DNA of 64,000 bases from an uncultured Aquimonas sp. (GTDB taxonomy: Bacteria; Pseudomonadota; Gammaproteobacteria; Xanthomonadales; Xanthomonadaceae): positions 1-64,000 of the forward strand of contig NZ_CALART010000067.1 of assembly GCF_937888285.1 (NCBI RefSeq). Direction: 5' to 3'. Shown in pieces: positions 24,937 to 33,963 of this stretch (the first letter of the stretch is position 1; each line of letters begins with the position of its first letter). A program made the translations under genes and the position numbers. The notes under the pieces are model-generated. The model saw nothing but the letters and a program-made list of their open reading frames with translations. It was not told where the DNA came from and searched no databases.

Positions 24937-25069
24937 CTGGCCCGGTGCGCTGACTGCGCGTCAGCCACTCTCCCGATCGCGCAGGTCGCTGGTGCGACTG
25001 GTCCGCGACGGTTCTCGCTGCACTGCGCTCACCGCGCACGCGCGGCCGCCGCCCACCCGCTGCGATCAA

Positions 25070-27607
25070 TCAGCTGCCCAGGCTCGCCTCGAGCGCGTCC
25101 AGCCGCCGGCGCAGACTGGCGCAGCGGGGCGTCATCGCCGAAGGCTCGAATTGGCAAGCCAGTGCTGGCTCGCCCAGCAGCAGGCGCAGCAGGGCTGCGC
25201 GTTCGCGGCGGTTGTACTCGCTGGCGATGCTGGCCTCGCGACTGGCCTCCTGCTCGCCGTCGATCACGGCGACGGCATCCTCGACGCGGTCGCCCACGAC
25301 CAGTGCCCGCGCCAGCATGGTGCGCAAATGGACGGCGAGGGCCGATCGGCCATCGGAGCGCGCGGTCGCTGTCCGCTCCGCGCGCCGCAGAACCTGCTGG
25401 GCCTCGAGGATGGACTCGGGGCGGCCCGTGCGGACCAGGGCATTGCCCAGGTTGACCTGCAGCCGCAGATACAGCGAATCCTCCGCCCCCCGCAGGGCCA
25501 GCAGCAGGCGCGAGGCCTCGGCCAGGGCCTGCGCATTGCCGGCGTGGTCGTCCAGCGCCCCCAAGGCTTGGCCCGATCGGACGTGGACCATGGCGACCTG
25601 CAGGCTGTCGTCGCCGTAGAGTTCGGACATGCCCGACAGCAGGCGATCGCGCTCTTCGATCAGCGCCTTCCGGGTGGCCTCACTGGCCAGCAGAGGCAGG
25701 CGCTCCATGCGGGTTTCCAGCACCCACGCGTGTGAGTCGGGCAGGGCGCCGCGCTGCCATTCCAGCAGTGCGTCCATGGCCTGCAGTGCATCCTCGCTGC
25801 GTCCCGCGCGCAGCAGCGCGTTCGCGCGCAGACGACGCAGCTCGGTAGCGAGCGAGTCCTCGGGACCGCGCTGGGCCAGCGCATCCAGCCCGGTCTCAAC
25901 CGTGGCCAAGGCGTCCGTTGGGCGCCCGCGGCCGGTCAGCAGCCGGCCCTCCGCAAGCCGGTAGCCGGCATTGCGCGCGCCTCCTTCCTCGCGGTAAGCG
26001 GCGAGCAGGGCCTCCGCCTGGTCGAGCTGGTTGTCGCGGGCGGCGGCTGTGGCTGCCAGCAGGCGCAGCTCGTTGCGAAGTTCCGTGGCCGGCGCCGCTT
26101 CGAGGGCCTGCAGTCCTCGCTGAGCCAGCGCCAGGGCTTCGTCGTTGCGCAGGTACTCCAGTTCGATCCGCCCGATCAGGAACGCGAGCTCGGCGAAGGT
26201 GTCTGGCTCGCTGTGTTCCAGCACATCGATGCGCTGGGCGGCGGCCGCCATGATTTCGCGCGCGCCCACGAACTCCATGGAGCGGCGCGCCGGATCGGCC
26301 TGCAGGATCGATTCCTGCAGCAGGCCCGACACCAGGCTGGCCCGATTGCGCTCGGCCAGCGCCGCGGCGCGCTGGCGCTCCGCCTCGATCAGGCTGGCGC
26401 GGAGCGAGAGCGCCCACCCCGAAAGCATTGCCACCGCCAGCGCCGCCGCCGCGAGTGCAGCACGGTGGCGGCGTGCGAACAGGCGGGCACGGTAAACGCG
26501 ACCGGAAGGGCGCGCCAGTACCGGGTAGCCATCGAGCAAGCGACGCAGGTCGGCGGCCAGTGCATCCGCGCTGCCGTAGCGCTCTACCGGCGACTTGCGC
26601 AGGCACTTTTGGACGACGGCCTCCAGATCGCGACTGATCCCTGGTCGATACGCCGCGACGGCGACGGTCGACAGTGGTGGCGGCTCCACGAACAGCAGCT
26701 GGCGCTCGATCTCGGTCGGCTTCAAACCGTCGAACGCCAGCGGATCACGGCCGCTGAGCAGTCGGTAGAGCAGGGCCCCCAGCGCATACACGTCAGTGGC
26801 AACGGTCACCTCGCCATGGCTCCAGTACTCGGGCGCGGTAATGCCGGGCGTGAGGAAGCGCTCCGCCGTGACGGTGGCCTGTACGCCGCCGATCGCGTCC
26901 ATCCGCTTGGCGATGCCGAAGTCCAGCAGCTTCACCTGGCCGGCGTCAGTGACCAGCACGTTGGAGCACTTGATATCGCGATGCACGATCAGCCGCTCGT
27001 GGGCGTGTCCGACCGCACCGAGCAGCTGCAGGACGCGCTGCAGCAGGGCCTCGATCGATGGCCGCTGTCTCGCGACCCAGACGTCGATGCGGCATCCTCG
27101 CACCGCCTCCATCACCACCATCGGCCGACCGTCCGGCAGGGTGTCGGCATCGATGAAGCGGCAGATCGCGGGATGGTCGAGGCGCGCCAGGCTGCGCTGC
27201 TCGTCGAGGAAGCGTGACCGCGCCGCCGGGGAGTGCAGACGTTCCGACACCAGCTTGAGCGCTACCGGCGGCGCATCGACCGGGCCCTCGCGGCGGGCGA
27301 GGTAGACCACGCCCATGCCGCCTTCACCGAGCTTGGCCTCAACGCGGTAGCCACCGATGCGCGCGGGCAGCTCCTCGCCGGCCGCGACCCGGGCTGCGCC
27401 GGCAATGGCGGCATGCAGGTCTGCGGTGAAGTCGTCCTGGTCTTCGCCCTGCGCATCGGCCTCGAGCATCCGCCTCAGGCGACCAATCAGTTCAGGTGCG
27501 TCCTGCGCGCGCGCCGCCAGCCACTGCGATCGCACCTGCGGGTCAAGATCCAGTGCCTCGTTGAACAGCGCGTACAGGCGCCGGTCCGCTGCGGTGTCGA
27601 CGCGCAT
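25070..27607 (-). CDS. membrane Ser/Thr protein kinase with periplasmic TPR-like region
   Basis: The 845-residue protein has a eukaryotic-type kinase domain at about residues 87-355: GEGGMG (94-99), K118, HRDIKCSN with catalytic D211, DFG at 229-231 and an APE-type APEYWS. A single membrane helix follows (about 383-403), then about 430 residues of helical TPR-like repeats on the far side, likely a ligand- or protein-binding sensor. It starts 15 bp after the ECF sigma gene. Sigma factor and kinase gene in tandem is the arrangement of the ECF43-type groups, where the kinase is thought to activate the sigma factor by phosphorylation. Confidence 0.92.
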   Translation of the reverse strand: MRVDTAADRRLYALFNEALDLDPQVRSQWLAARAQDAPELIGRLRRMLEADAQGEDQDDFTADLHAAIAGAARVAAGEELPARIGGYRVEAKLGEGGMGVVYLARREGPVDAPPVALKLVSERLHSPAARSRFLDEQRSLARLDHPAICRFIDADTLPDGRPMVVMEAVRGCRIDVWVARQRPSIEALLQRVLQLLGAVGHAHERLIVHRDIKCSNVLVTDAGQVKLLDFGIAKRMDAIGGVQATVTAERFLTPGITAPEYWSHGEVTVATDVYALGALLYRLLSGRDPLAFDGLKPTEIERQLLFVEPPPLSTVAVAAYRPGISRDLEAVVQKCLRKSPVERYGSADALAADLRRLLDGYPVLARPSGRVYRARLFARRHRAALAAAALAVAMLSGWALSLRASLIEAERQRAAALAERNRASLVSGLLQESILQADPARRSMEFVGAREIMAAAAQRIDVLEHSEPDTFAELAFLIGRIELEYLRNDEALALAQRGLQALEAAPATELRNELRLLAATAAARDNQLDQAEALLAAYREEGGARNAGYRLAEGRLLTGRGRPTDALATVETGLDALAQRGPEDSLATELRRLRANALLRAGRSEDALQAMDALLEWQRGALPDSHAWVLETRMERLPLLASEATRKALIEERDRLLSGMSELYGDDSLQVAMVHVRSGQALGALDDHAGNAQALAEASRLLLALRGAEDSLYLRLQVNLGNALVRTGRPESILEAQQVLRRAERTATARSDGRSALAVHLRTMLARALVVGDRVEDAVAVIDGEQEASREASIASEYNRRERAALLRLLLGEPALACQFEPSAMTPRCASLRRRLDALEASLGS

Positions 27608-27622
27608 GGGGGCGCACCGAAC

Positions 27623-28222
27623 TCAGAGGTGATCGGCCAGCCACGCGCGCGAAAAGCGCCAGTGGCGGCCGACGGTGGCGGTGGAGACGCCCAGCGCCTC
27701 GGCGATTTCCTCGCCCTGGTAGCCCGCGAACACCTTCAGTACGACGACCTGGGCACAGGCCGGATCGATCGCTGCCAGCCGGCTGAGCGCGGCGTCGAGC
27801 GCGGCTGCCGACTCGGGTCCTTGGGCAGGGTCCTGAGGTTCGACCTCGCCGAGTTCGATCGGGCTGCGCGCGACATCGCCGCCGCGCTTCTGGCTGGAGC
27901 GTCCGCGCAGATGGTCGATCAGGGTGTTGCGGATCAGCACGCTGGCGATCGCCATGAACTGCGAGCGGTCCTGCCATTGCGTGCCAGCATCGATCTGCAG
28001 GCGCTCGTAGGCGGAGTGCAGGAGGTCGGTCGGCTGCAGCGTGAGCGCATTGCCGCCGCGGTGGAGCTGACGCCGCGCCATATCCTTCAGAACCGGATAC
28101 AGCGCCCCCATCAGAGCCTCGCGCGCATCGGGCTCGCCTGCGCTCCATCGTCTCAGTAGCTGGGTGATCTCATGCATGCCCGGCAGTGCTCGCAGAATGG
28201 AATGGGCAATCGACGTCGCCAT
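27623..28222 (-). CDS. ECF sigma factor of the kinase-linked type
   Basis: The 199-residue (or 184-residue) protein has sigma-2 (LTLQPTDLLHSAYERL ... RNTLIDHLRGR) and sigma-4 (VVVLKVFAGYQGEEIAEALGVS) regions of an extracytoplasmic-function sigma factor. The ALTLQPTDLLHSAY stretch and RSSQKRGG are typical of the group whose genes stand beside Ser/Thr kinases rather than anti-sigma factors. No anti-sigma gene is present. The start is uncertain: ATG 28222 gives the full frame, while ATG 28177 (MHEITQLLRRW) fits the family better; neither has a strong ribosome binding site. Confidence 0.9.
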   Translation of the reverse strand: MATSIAHSILRALPGMHEITQLLRRWSAGEPDAREALMGALYPVLKDMARRQLHRGGNALTLQPTDLLHSAYERLQIDAGTQWQDRSQFMAIASVLIRNTLIDHLRGRSSQKRGGDVARSPIELGEVEPQDPAQGPESAAALDAALSRLAAIDPACAQVVVLKVFAGYQGEEIAEALGVSTATVGRHWRFSRAWLADHL

Positions 28223-28380
28223 GGGCGGCGCGCCACTCTACTGCCGGCGCAGCGGGGCTCCAAGCCGGCGGCTGATGCGCGGCGCGCGCGAAGCCTCGCG
28301 TAGACTTGCCAACGCGATCGCATCGAGCAGTCTGTTGCCGGCGTGGCGTCGCCGGAACCCGCAGCACCCGGAACCCTCCA

Positions 28381-29154
28381 ATGAAGAACAAGAACGAAAT
28401 CGTTTCCAACTGGCTGCCGCGCTACACCGGCGTGGCGCTGGAAGACTTCGGCCAGCACGTGCTGCTGACCAACTTCGGCGGCTATCTGGATGTCTTCGCC
28501 AGGCTCACTGGCGCCGAGATCGTCGGCCGCGACCGGCCCATGCCCAGCGCCACGCACGACGGCATCACCATGATCAATTTCGGCATGGGCAGCGCCAATG
28601 CGGCGACGGTGATGGACCTGCTGTCCGCGTACTCGCCGAAGGCCGTGCTGTTCCTCGGCAAGTGCGGCGGCCTCAAGAAGAAGAACCAGCTCGGAGATCT
28701 GGTGCTGCCGATCGCAGCGATCCGCGGTGAGGGTACGTCCAACGACTACCTGCCGCCCGAGGTGCCGGCGCTGCCGGCCTTCGCCCTGCAGCGTGCGGTG
28801 TCGACCATGATCCGCGACCTCGAGCACGACTACTGGACCGGCACGGTCTACACCACCAACCGGCGCGTCTGGGAGCACGACGACGAGTTCAAGGCCTACC
28901 TGCGCAAGCTGCGCTGCATGGCCATCGACATGGAGACCGCCACGGTGTTCGCGGCTGGCTTCGCCAACTCGATTCCTTCGGGCGCGCTGCTGCTGGTGTC
29001 GGACCAGCCGATGATCCCGGAAGGCGTGAAGACCGAGGCCTCGGACAAGGTGGTCAGCGCCAACTTCGTCGAGCGCCACATCCAGATCGGCATCGAAGCG
29101 CTGATGCTGGTGCGCCGCCACGGCAAGTCTGTCAAACACCTGCGCTTCGACTGA
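28381..29154 (+). CDS. amn: AMP nucleosidase (short form)
   Basis: The 257-residue protein belongs to the nucleoside phosphorylase superfamily and fits the short AMP nucleosidase family, which splits AMP to adenine and ribose 5-phosphate. Landmarks are MINFGMGSANAATVMDLL, LFLGKCGGLKKKNQLGDLVLP, and AIDMETATVFAAGF with the catalytic-site M-E-T. It lacks the N-terminal regulatory domain of the 480-residue E. coli enzyme, so allosteric control may differ. It diverges from the sigma gene and ends at a symmetric terminator. Confidence 0.9.
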   Translation: MKNKNEIVSNWLPRYTGVALEDFGQHVLLTNFGGYLDVFARLTGAEIVGRDRPMPSATHDGITMINFGMGSANAATVMDLLSAYSPKAVLFLGKCGGLKKKNQLGDLVLPIAAIRGEGTSNDYLPPEVPALPAFALQRAVSTMIRDLEHDYWTGTVYTTNRRVWEHDDEFKAYLRKLRCMAIDMETATVFAAGFANSIPSGALLLVSDQPMIPEGVKTEASDKVVSANFVERHIQIGIEALMLVRRHGKSVKHLRFD

Positions 29155-29176
29155 GGCAGGGCCGGACACAGAGCGA

Positions 29177-29200
29177 AAAGGCCGCCCTCGGGCGGCCTTT
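29177..29200. terminator. bidirectional terminator between amn and a lipoprotein gene
   Basis: AAAGGCCGCC (29177-29186), loop CTCG, GGCGGCCTTT (29191-29200): a perfect 10-bp stem with A/T tracts on both sides, in the gap between two converging genes. It should end both transcripts. Confidence 0.85.
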
Positions 29201-29222
29201 GTGCATCAGGCGAGCCCGCGGT

Positions 29223-29573
29223 TCACTGGCCTTCGAGCAGGAAACTGAAGGCGATGACGTCGGGCTGCTCCTGGCCTTCCGAGAAGCGCGTGCGGCACAG
29301 GAAATCCTGACGGGTCGGGGTGCCCTGTTCGCTGTCGATGCTGGCGACCAGGCGGAGTTCGAACACGCCGTCTTCCAGCGACTTCAACGACTCGCGGCTG
29401 GCCGCCGTGTCGATCTTGAAGCTGCCCTTCTGCGTGTCGCTATAGGTTCGACTGCGATCGGTGGCTTCGCGCGCCGAGCTGGAGCAGGCGTCGAGGCTGA
29501 GATTTTCGCGGCTGGCCCCGCAGCCGGCCAGCAGAAGGGCGAGGGTGGGTGCAACGAACAGCAGTGGGCGCAT
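29223..29573 (-). CDS. small lipoprotein of unknown function
   Basis: The 116-residue product begins with a lipoprotein signal peptide whose lipobox is LLAGC (Cys about residue 18). The mature part (GASRENLSLDACSSSAREATDR onward) has two further Cys and a beta-rich ending. The ATG at 29573 fits the signal peptide; residues encoded further upstream in the frame look random. Position +2 after the lipid-bearing Cys is Gly, so outer-membrane sorting is expected. The family is not recognised. It converges with amn. Confidence 0.75.
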   Translation of the reverse strand: MRPLLFVAPTLALLLAGCGASRENLSLDACSSSAREATDRSRTYSDTQKGSFKIDTAASRESLKSLEDGVFELRLVASIDSEQGTPTRQDFLCRTRFSEGQEQPDVIAFSFLLEGQ

Positions 29574-29860
29574 GGGCAATCCGGGGGCTGGGTTGACTGC
29601 TCTAAAGCGGTCGGGGGCCGGCACACAGTAGCGTGCTGTCCCCTTGATGGCTCTGGATTCTGTGAGCGGACACACAGATTTTCAAGCGTGAAGCCAATGC
29701 CCTGCATTCGCGATGCGCGCCTGCCGGCAGCTCGGCCCGCCCAGCGCGGCCCGTCTGCCGCAGTGAACGCGGTGGCCGAGAGCGCCGGCGACCTCGCGCG
29801 GGCGACGTCGGCCAGGGCGGTCCGGAGAAACGCCGGGCACGGACACGTGCCCCCGTGCAC

Positions 29861-30790
29861 TCAGTAGCGCGGCACGCTCGGGTCGATCTGCTGCGACCAG
29901 GCCTCGATGCCGCCTTCGACATTGAACAGCTTGCGGAAGCCTTGGCCGCGGAAGTGCTCGGCCGCGCGTGCGCTGGACACGCCGTGGTGGCAGAGGAAGG
30001 CCAGCTCGGTGTCCTTGGGCAGGGCTTCAAGCTCGGCCACGGTGCTTTCGTCCAGCACCTTGTGCGGGTGCGGGAACCGGGCGAACTCGCGATCGGCGGC
30101 CGGTCGCACGTCGATCACCATGATGTCGCCGGCCGCCACGCGTGCGGCCAGTTCCTGCACGCTCAGCGGCTGCACCGGCGCAGGTGCGTTCGGGTTGCGG
30201 ATGGCGAGGCCGGCACCGCGCACATCCTCGACCCAGTCGATCTCCAGGCCCTTGGCGCGCTGTGCGGAGGCCAGGTCGAAGTGCACGCGGATGCCTTCGG
30301 ACTCCGACACGATCTCGCCGCCGGCGGCAGGCTTCAGCTGGAACTGCGCGTTGAAGCGCGGATCGATGGCCATGTGCAGCTCAAGCCCGGCGCCGCTGTC
30401 GGCCATGGCCGAGCGGATCGCCTCAGCGGCCTTGGGCGTGATCGTGATGGCCGGCGGCGTGCGGTCGGGCGGGGCCACGCCGAACAGACCGTGCAGCTCG
30501 CCGGAATTCAGCATGCCCTCGATGATGTCGCTGCCGCCGACCAGCTCGCCGTCGACATAGAGCTGCGGGATCGTCGGCCAGCTGCCGAAGATCTTGATGC
30601 CTTCGCGGATCTCCCCGTCTTCGAGCACGTCGACGGTGTGGAAGGTCTCGATGACACCCTGCAGGGCGCCTACCGCCTTGGCCGAAAAGCCGCAGCGCGG
30701 CGCCTGGGCATTGCCCTTCATGAACAGCACCACGCGGTGCTCGGACAGCAGGCTTTCGATGCGGGTGCGCAGGGCGGGATCGAGCGACAT
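29861..30790 (-). CDS. monothiol glutaredoxin fused to A-type and rhodanese domains (Grx4 family)
   Basis: The 309-residue protein has three domains. A CGFS-type monothiol glutaredoxin lies at about residues 1-105 (RCGFSAKAV at 32-40, WPTIPQLYVDGELVGGSDI at 71-89), known to bind 2Fe-2S clusters with glutathione. An A-type (IscA/HesB-like) domain lies at about 113-199 but shows no CGC-type cysteine ligands; IRNPNAP stands where they belong. A rhodanese domain (208-305) keeps an active-site cysteine at 267 (FLCHHGVSSARA). The fusion is known in this bacterial order; its role is presumably iron-sulfur trafficking. ATG 30790 follows AGGACC. Confidence 0.92.
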   Translation of the reverse strand: MSLDPALRTRIESLLSEHRVVLFMKGNAQAPRCGFSAKAVGALQGVIETFHTVDVLEDGEIREGIKIFGSWPTIPQLYVDGELVGGSDIIEGMLNSGELHGLFGVAPPDRTPPAITITPKAAEAIRSAMADSGAGLELHMAIDPRFNAQFQLKPAAGGEIVSESEGIRVHFDLASAQRAKGLEIDWVEDVRGAGLAIRNPNAPAPVQPLSVQELAARVAAGDIMVIDVRPAADREFARFPHPHKVLDESTVAELEALPKDTELAFLCHHGVSSARAAEHFRGQGFRKLFNVEGGIEAWSQQIDPSVPRY

Positions 30791-30908
30791 GGCGGTGGTC
30801 CTGGAGGGGCGACAGACCGCGCAGTTTAGCCGCTCCCGGATGAGCACGGCCTGCAGGCGCCGTGGGATTTCCTTTCCGGCTGATCCGGATCAAGCCCGCG
30901 CGGCGGCC

Positions 30909-31772
30909 TCAGGCGGCCTGCTTCAGCGCACGCAGGACCACGTCCGAGGCCTCGCTCGACAGCGAGGCGAAGGCGAGGCCGGCAGCCGGCGACGCCAGCA
31001 CTGAGGACGCGTCGACCCGACCGATGCGGCTGCGGTGCTCGCTCCAATGCAGCAGCTCCATCCGCCCTTCCTCGTCCTCGGTCAGCGCCGTGCAGTGCTC
31101 GACCCAGTCGCCGTCGTTGAGGTAGACCACGCCATCAATCTCGCGCACGCCGCCAAAGTGGATGTGGCCGCAGATGTGTCCGTCGACGCCGTGCTCGCGC
31201 GCCGCCGCCGCCACCCGCGCCTCGTACTGGCGGATGTAGAGCAGGGCCTGGGCGATCCGCGACTTGGTGATGATCGACAGCGGCAGATAGGCGAGACGCA
31301 GCTGCCGGCGCAGGCGATTGAAGTTGCGGTTGGCCCACAGCATCAGGCGGTGCGCGGAGTCGCCGACCCGGGTCAGCCAGCTGCGTCCGATGTGCTCGGG
31401 ATCGAACTCGTCGCCGTGCGCGACCCGGTAGCGTCGGCCGTCGGCGGCGACGTGGATCGCGTTCCACTCGACCTCGATGCCGCCGATGCGCTGCCCGCAC
31501 AGGGCGCGCAGCGGCGCATCGTGGTTACCCGGCAGGTAGACGACCCGGGTGCCGCGGCGCGCGATCTCGACAAGCTCGACCAGGATCGCGCTGTGGCTGG
31601 GCGGCCAGTACAGGCGCTGCACCAGCGCCTCCAGGTCGACGATGTCGCCGACGAGGTAGAGCGTCTCGCAGCGCACGCTGCGCAGGAAATCCAGCAGATA
31701 CGCAGCCTGACAATCCGGTGTTCCCAAGTGCACATCGGAAACGAAGATGCTGCGGAAGCGAAGCGTCGACAT
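30909..31772 (-). CDS. LpxH-like UDP-2,3-diacylglucosamine diphosphatase / metallophosphoesterase
   Basis: The 287-residue protein has the calcineurin-type phosphoesterase motifs: SDVHLG (12-17), GDIVD (about 42-46), GNHD, HGDE and GHIHFGG, which together hold a two-metal site. The overall pattern (SDVHLGTPDCQAAYLLDFL) is that of the LpxH-related group that hydrolyses UDP-2,3-diacylglucosamine in lipid A synthesis or acts on similar substrates. A genuine second lpxH elsewhere cannot be excluded, so I leave the symbol blank. It has no signal peptide. The nearest genes are unrelated. Confidence 0.85.
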   Translation of the reverse strand: MSTLRFRSIFVSDVHLGTPDCQAAYLLDFLRSVRCETLYLVGDIVDLEALVQRLYWPPSHSAILVELVEIARRGTRVVYLPGNHDAPLRALCGQRIGGIEVEWNAIHVAADGRRYRVAHGDEFDPEHIGRSWLTRVGDSAHRLMLWANRNFNRLRRQLRLAYLPLSIITKSRIAQALLYIRQYEARVAAAAREHGVDGHICGHIHFGGVREIDGVVYLNDGDWVEHCTALTEDEEGRMELLHWSEHRSRIGRVDASSVLASPAAGLAFASLSSEASDVVLRALKQAA

Positions 31773-31861
31773 GCGCGAGCCCGTGCGGCGGCGTTGCGCC
31801 AGTCTGCGCGGGCGATCGGGTCAGTAGCGTTGCGGGGGTGTGACGCTGGGGTTGCTTGAGA

Positions 31862-32032
31862 GCCGGGAATCGGGATTGGGGAATCGGGAATCGTTCGAAG
31901 CATGTGCCGCGAGGCTCCGGCCCGCTGGGTCGCTCGATAGCCCTGTGCGTCTTTGTTGTGTGGGGGCGCCAGAGGGGAGCTGGCGCCACTCCAGAATTAA
32001 CGATTCCCGATTCCCGATTCCCGATTCCCGGC
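31862..32032. repeat. GGGAATC inverted-repeat element, copy B
   Basis: A 171-bp unit bounded by 34-bp arms (31862-31895 and 31999-32032) that match at 32 of 34 positions as inverted repeats and are built of tandem GGGAATC units. The 103-bp interior has no gene. The right end is 3 bp from the stop of the methyltransferase gene. Copy A is at 1887-2000. Confidence 0.8.
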
Positions 32033-32035
32033 CCT

Positions 32036-32788
32036 TCAAACCCACGCCGCAACCATCACCCGCTTGCGATGCACCAGCTGCTCGTAGCCGTCGGCGGGCA
32101 CCGGCAGCACTTCGACGCGCGAGAAGCCGATCCGCTGCAGGATCCACACCAGGGCTTCGGTGCTGGGTACCAGACAGATGCCGGTCGTGCTGGCCTCGGG
32201 GCCGTGGGTCTCTTCGGTCTCGTCGATGATGCCGAAGCTGCCCTTCAGCGGCCGCACGAAGCGGTAGCTGCCGTAGTCGACCCAGCCGGTCAGGCCGGGC
32301 ACGACCTGGGTCTCGATGACGCAGACCTTCTTCGTCAGCGCGCGCGCCACGCGCAGCGCGCCCACGGGGTTCTCCAAGTGGTAGATCAGGCCGAAGCAGA
32401 GCACCAGGTCGTGCACGCCGAGGGCCGTCGTGTCGAGCGCATGCACGTCGCTCTGGACCACGTTGATCTGCGGCAGGCCCAGCGCATCGCGGATCAGGCG
32501 TGAATCGGCGACGTGCTCGTCGCGGGCATCCACGCTCAGCACCTTGCCGAATCCGGCCTGCGCCAGCTGCACCGAGAACCAGCCCTGGTGGCAGGCCAGG
32601 TCCACCGACGTCAGCTGCGAGCGGTCGCCGGCAAACTCCTGCGCGATCAGCGCGTCCAGCATCTGCGAGCGGGTGTGGTGGATCGCGTCCAGCACGCCGC
32701 CGTCATAGGTCGGCGTCATCGCCCCCGAAGGCAGCTTGAAGGGATAGAACCAGGTCTTGGCCAGCGCGCGCGATTCGAGTTCGGACAT
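32036..32788 (-). CDS. SAM-dependent methyltransferase, DUF1698/CmoB-like
   Basis: The 250-residue protein has a class I methyltransferase fold: VDLACHQGWFSVQLAQAGFGKVLSVDARDEH is motif I and the following acidic strand end, and LVLCFGLIYHLENP is the post-motif pattern of the DUF1698 family, to which the tRNA wobble-uridine enzyme CmoB belongs. CmoB itself is about 320 residues, so this is a shorter relative; substrate unknown. The start at 32788 gives MSELESRALAKTWFYPFKLP, consistent with the family (W-F-Y-P-F). The repeat element follows the stop. Confidence 0.82.
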   Translation of the reverse strand: MSELESRALAKTWFYPFKLPSGAMTPTYDGGVLDAIHHTRSQMLDALIAQEFAGDRSQLTSVDLACHQGWFSVQLAQAGFGKVLSVDARDEHVADSRLIRDALGLPQINVVQSDVHALDTTALGVHDLVLCFGLIYHLENPVGALRVARALTKKVCVIETQVVPGLTGWVDYGSYRFVRPLKGSFGIIDETEETHGPEASTTGICLVPSTEALVWILQRIGFSRVEVLPVPADGYEQLVHRKRVMVAAWV

Positions 32789-33021
32789 GGACGGGACATC
32801 CGCGAAAGGGCACGTAGTTTAGTGGACTGCAGCCGCGAGCGAGAGCAGCGCATCGGTTGAGCCCTGGCCCTCCACGGGGCCGACGCTCGCCGCTTTGTCA
32901 TAGGATGGGCCCTGGCCCACCATAAGCTCGATACTCGCCTCGGTATCGGGGCGGGTGCCGAGGTCGCTCCAACGCGCGCGTTTGCCGCAGCGAAGCGCCG
33001 GTTCGCGGGCCAGGACCCGTC

Positions 33022-33963
33022 CTACCGCCCCCACCACGCCCCGGGGAAATACACCCCTGGCGCCGGACGCTCGCGGAACACCTCGTGGCGGAAGCGGAAC
33101 AGCTCGGCGGGGCGTCCGCCGGTGCCATGGTCAAGCCGACCCGTGCCCTCGACCAGGCCGGCCGCTTCAATCAGCCGGCGAAAGTTCTGCTTGTGCACGC
33201 GCGCGCCGGCCAGTGCCTCGACCACACGCTGCAGCTGGCCCAGGGTGAACTCCGGCGGCAGCAGCTCGAACACGACGGGGCGGTACTTCAGCTTGCCGCG
33301 CAGGCGGCCCAGCGCGGTGGCGAGAATTCGCCGATGGTCGGCCGCCATCACGCGACCCGAGCCGGGCGCGGGTTCGCCTTCGCCGCGGTCGCGCAGGGCC
33401 TCGCCGACGGCGCCGGCCTCCCACAGCAGCTCGTAGCGTTCCAGCGTGCGCTCCGGGTCCCAGGGCGCGTCATCGAAGCCGAACACCAGGTCAGCGCGTT
33501 CGCGCCTGCGTTTCTCGCGGCCGGCCCAGGCGTAGAGATGCGGCTTCAGGTCGCGGTCGATCAGCGCGGGGCGGCCGCCGCGCCAGTCTTCCCAAGGGAG
33601 GTAGGCATACCAGTTGGACCATTGAGCAGTGAGCTCGCGCGGCAGCGGCTGCTCGCGCACGAGCGCCAGATACGCGGTCGACACCACGCGCGCGCCGAGC
33701 TCGCGTTCGCGCGGGTCACGCTCGCGGTCGCCGTAGGTGTAGAGCTGCTCGACATAGCCCAGAGGGAAGCCGGTCTGCTGCTCGACCCAGTCGCGCAGGC
33801 CGCGCTCGATGGTCAGGTGCCTGGCCACGTCCAGCGGGCCTGAGGGCAGGGCCTCCTCGCCGCCCGCCTCGCGCACGGTCAGCACGCGCGGCGTCTCCTC
33901 GGTGACCGCGATGATCACGGCCTCAAGGCTGAGCAGCAGCAGGGTCGGAGCGGAGGCCGGCAT
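33022..33963 (-). CDS. NrtR-family Nudix-like transcriptional regulator
   Basis: The 313-residue protein has an N-terminal Nudix-like domain and a C-terminal winged helix (LGQLQRVVEALAGARVHKQNFRRLIE ... GGRPAELFRFR), the layout of NrtR regulators that sense ADP-ribose and control NAD or related genes. The Nudix box is degenerate: VEQQTGF stands where the catalytic Glu pair belongs, so it should bind rather than cleave its ligand, as NrtR does. No NAD gene is nearby; the divergent VWA gene could be a target. ATG 33963 is preferred over 34044 because the family starts near PTLLLLSLEAV. Confidence 0.85.
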   Translation of the reverse strand: MPASAPTLLLLSLEAVIIAVTEETPRVLTVREAGGEEALPSGPLDVARHLTIERGLRDWVEQQTGFPLGYVEQLYTYGDRERDPRERELGARVVSTAYLALVREQPLPRELTAQWSNWYAYLPWEDWRGGRPALIDRDLKPHLYAWAGREKRRRERADLVFGFDDAPWDPERTLERYELLWEAGAVGEALRDRGEGEPAPGSGRVMAADHRRILATALGRLRGKLKYRPVVFELLPPEFTLGQLQRVVEALAGARVHKQNFRRLIEAAGLVEGTGRLDHGTGGRPAELFRFRHEVFRERPAPGVYFPGAWWGR

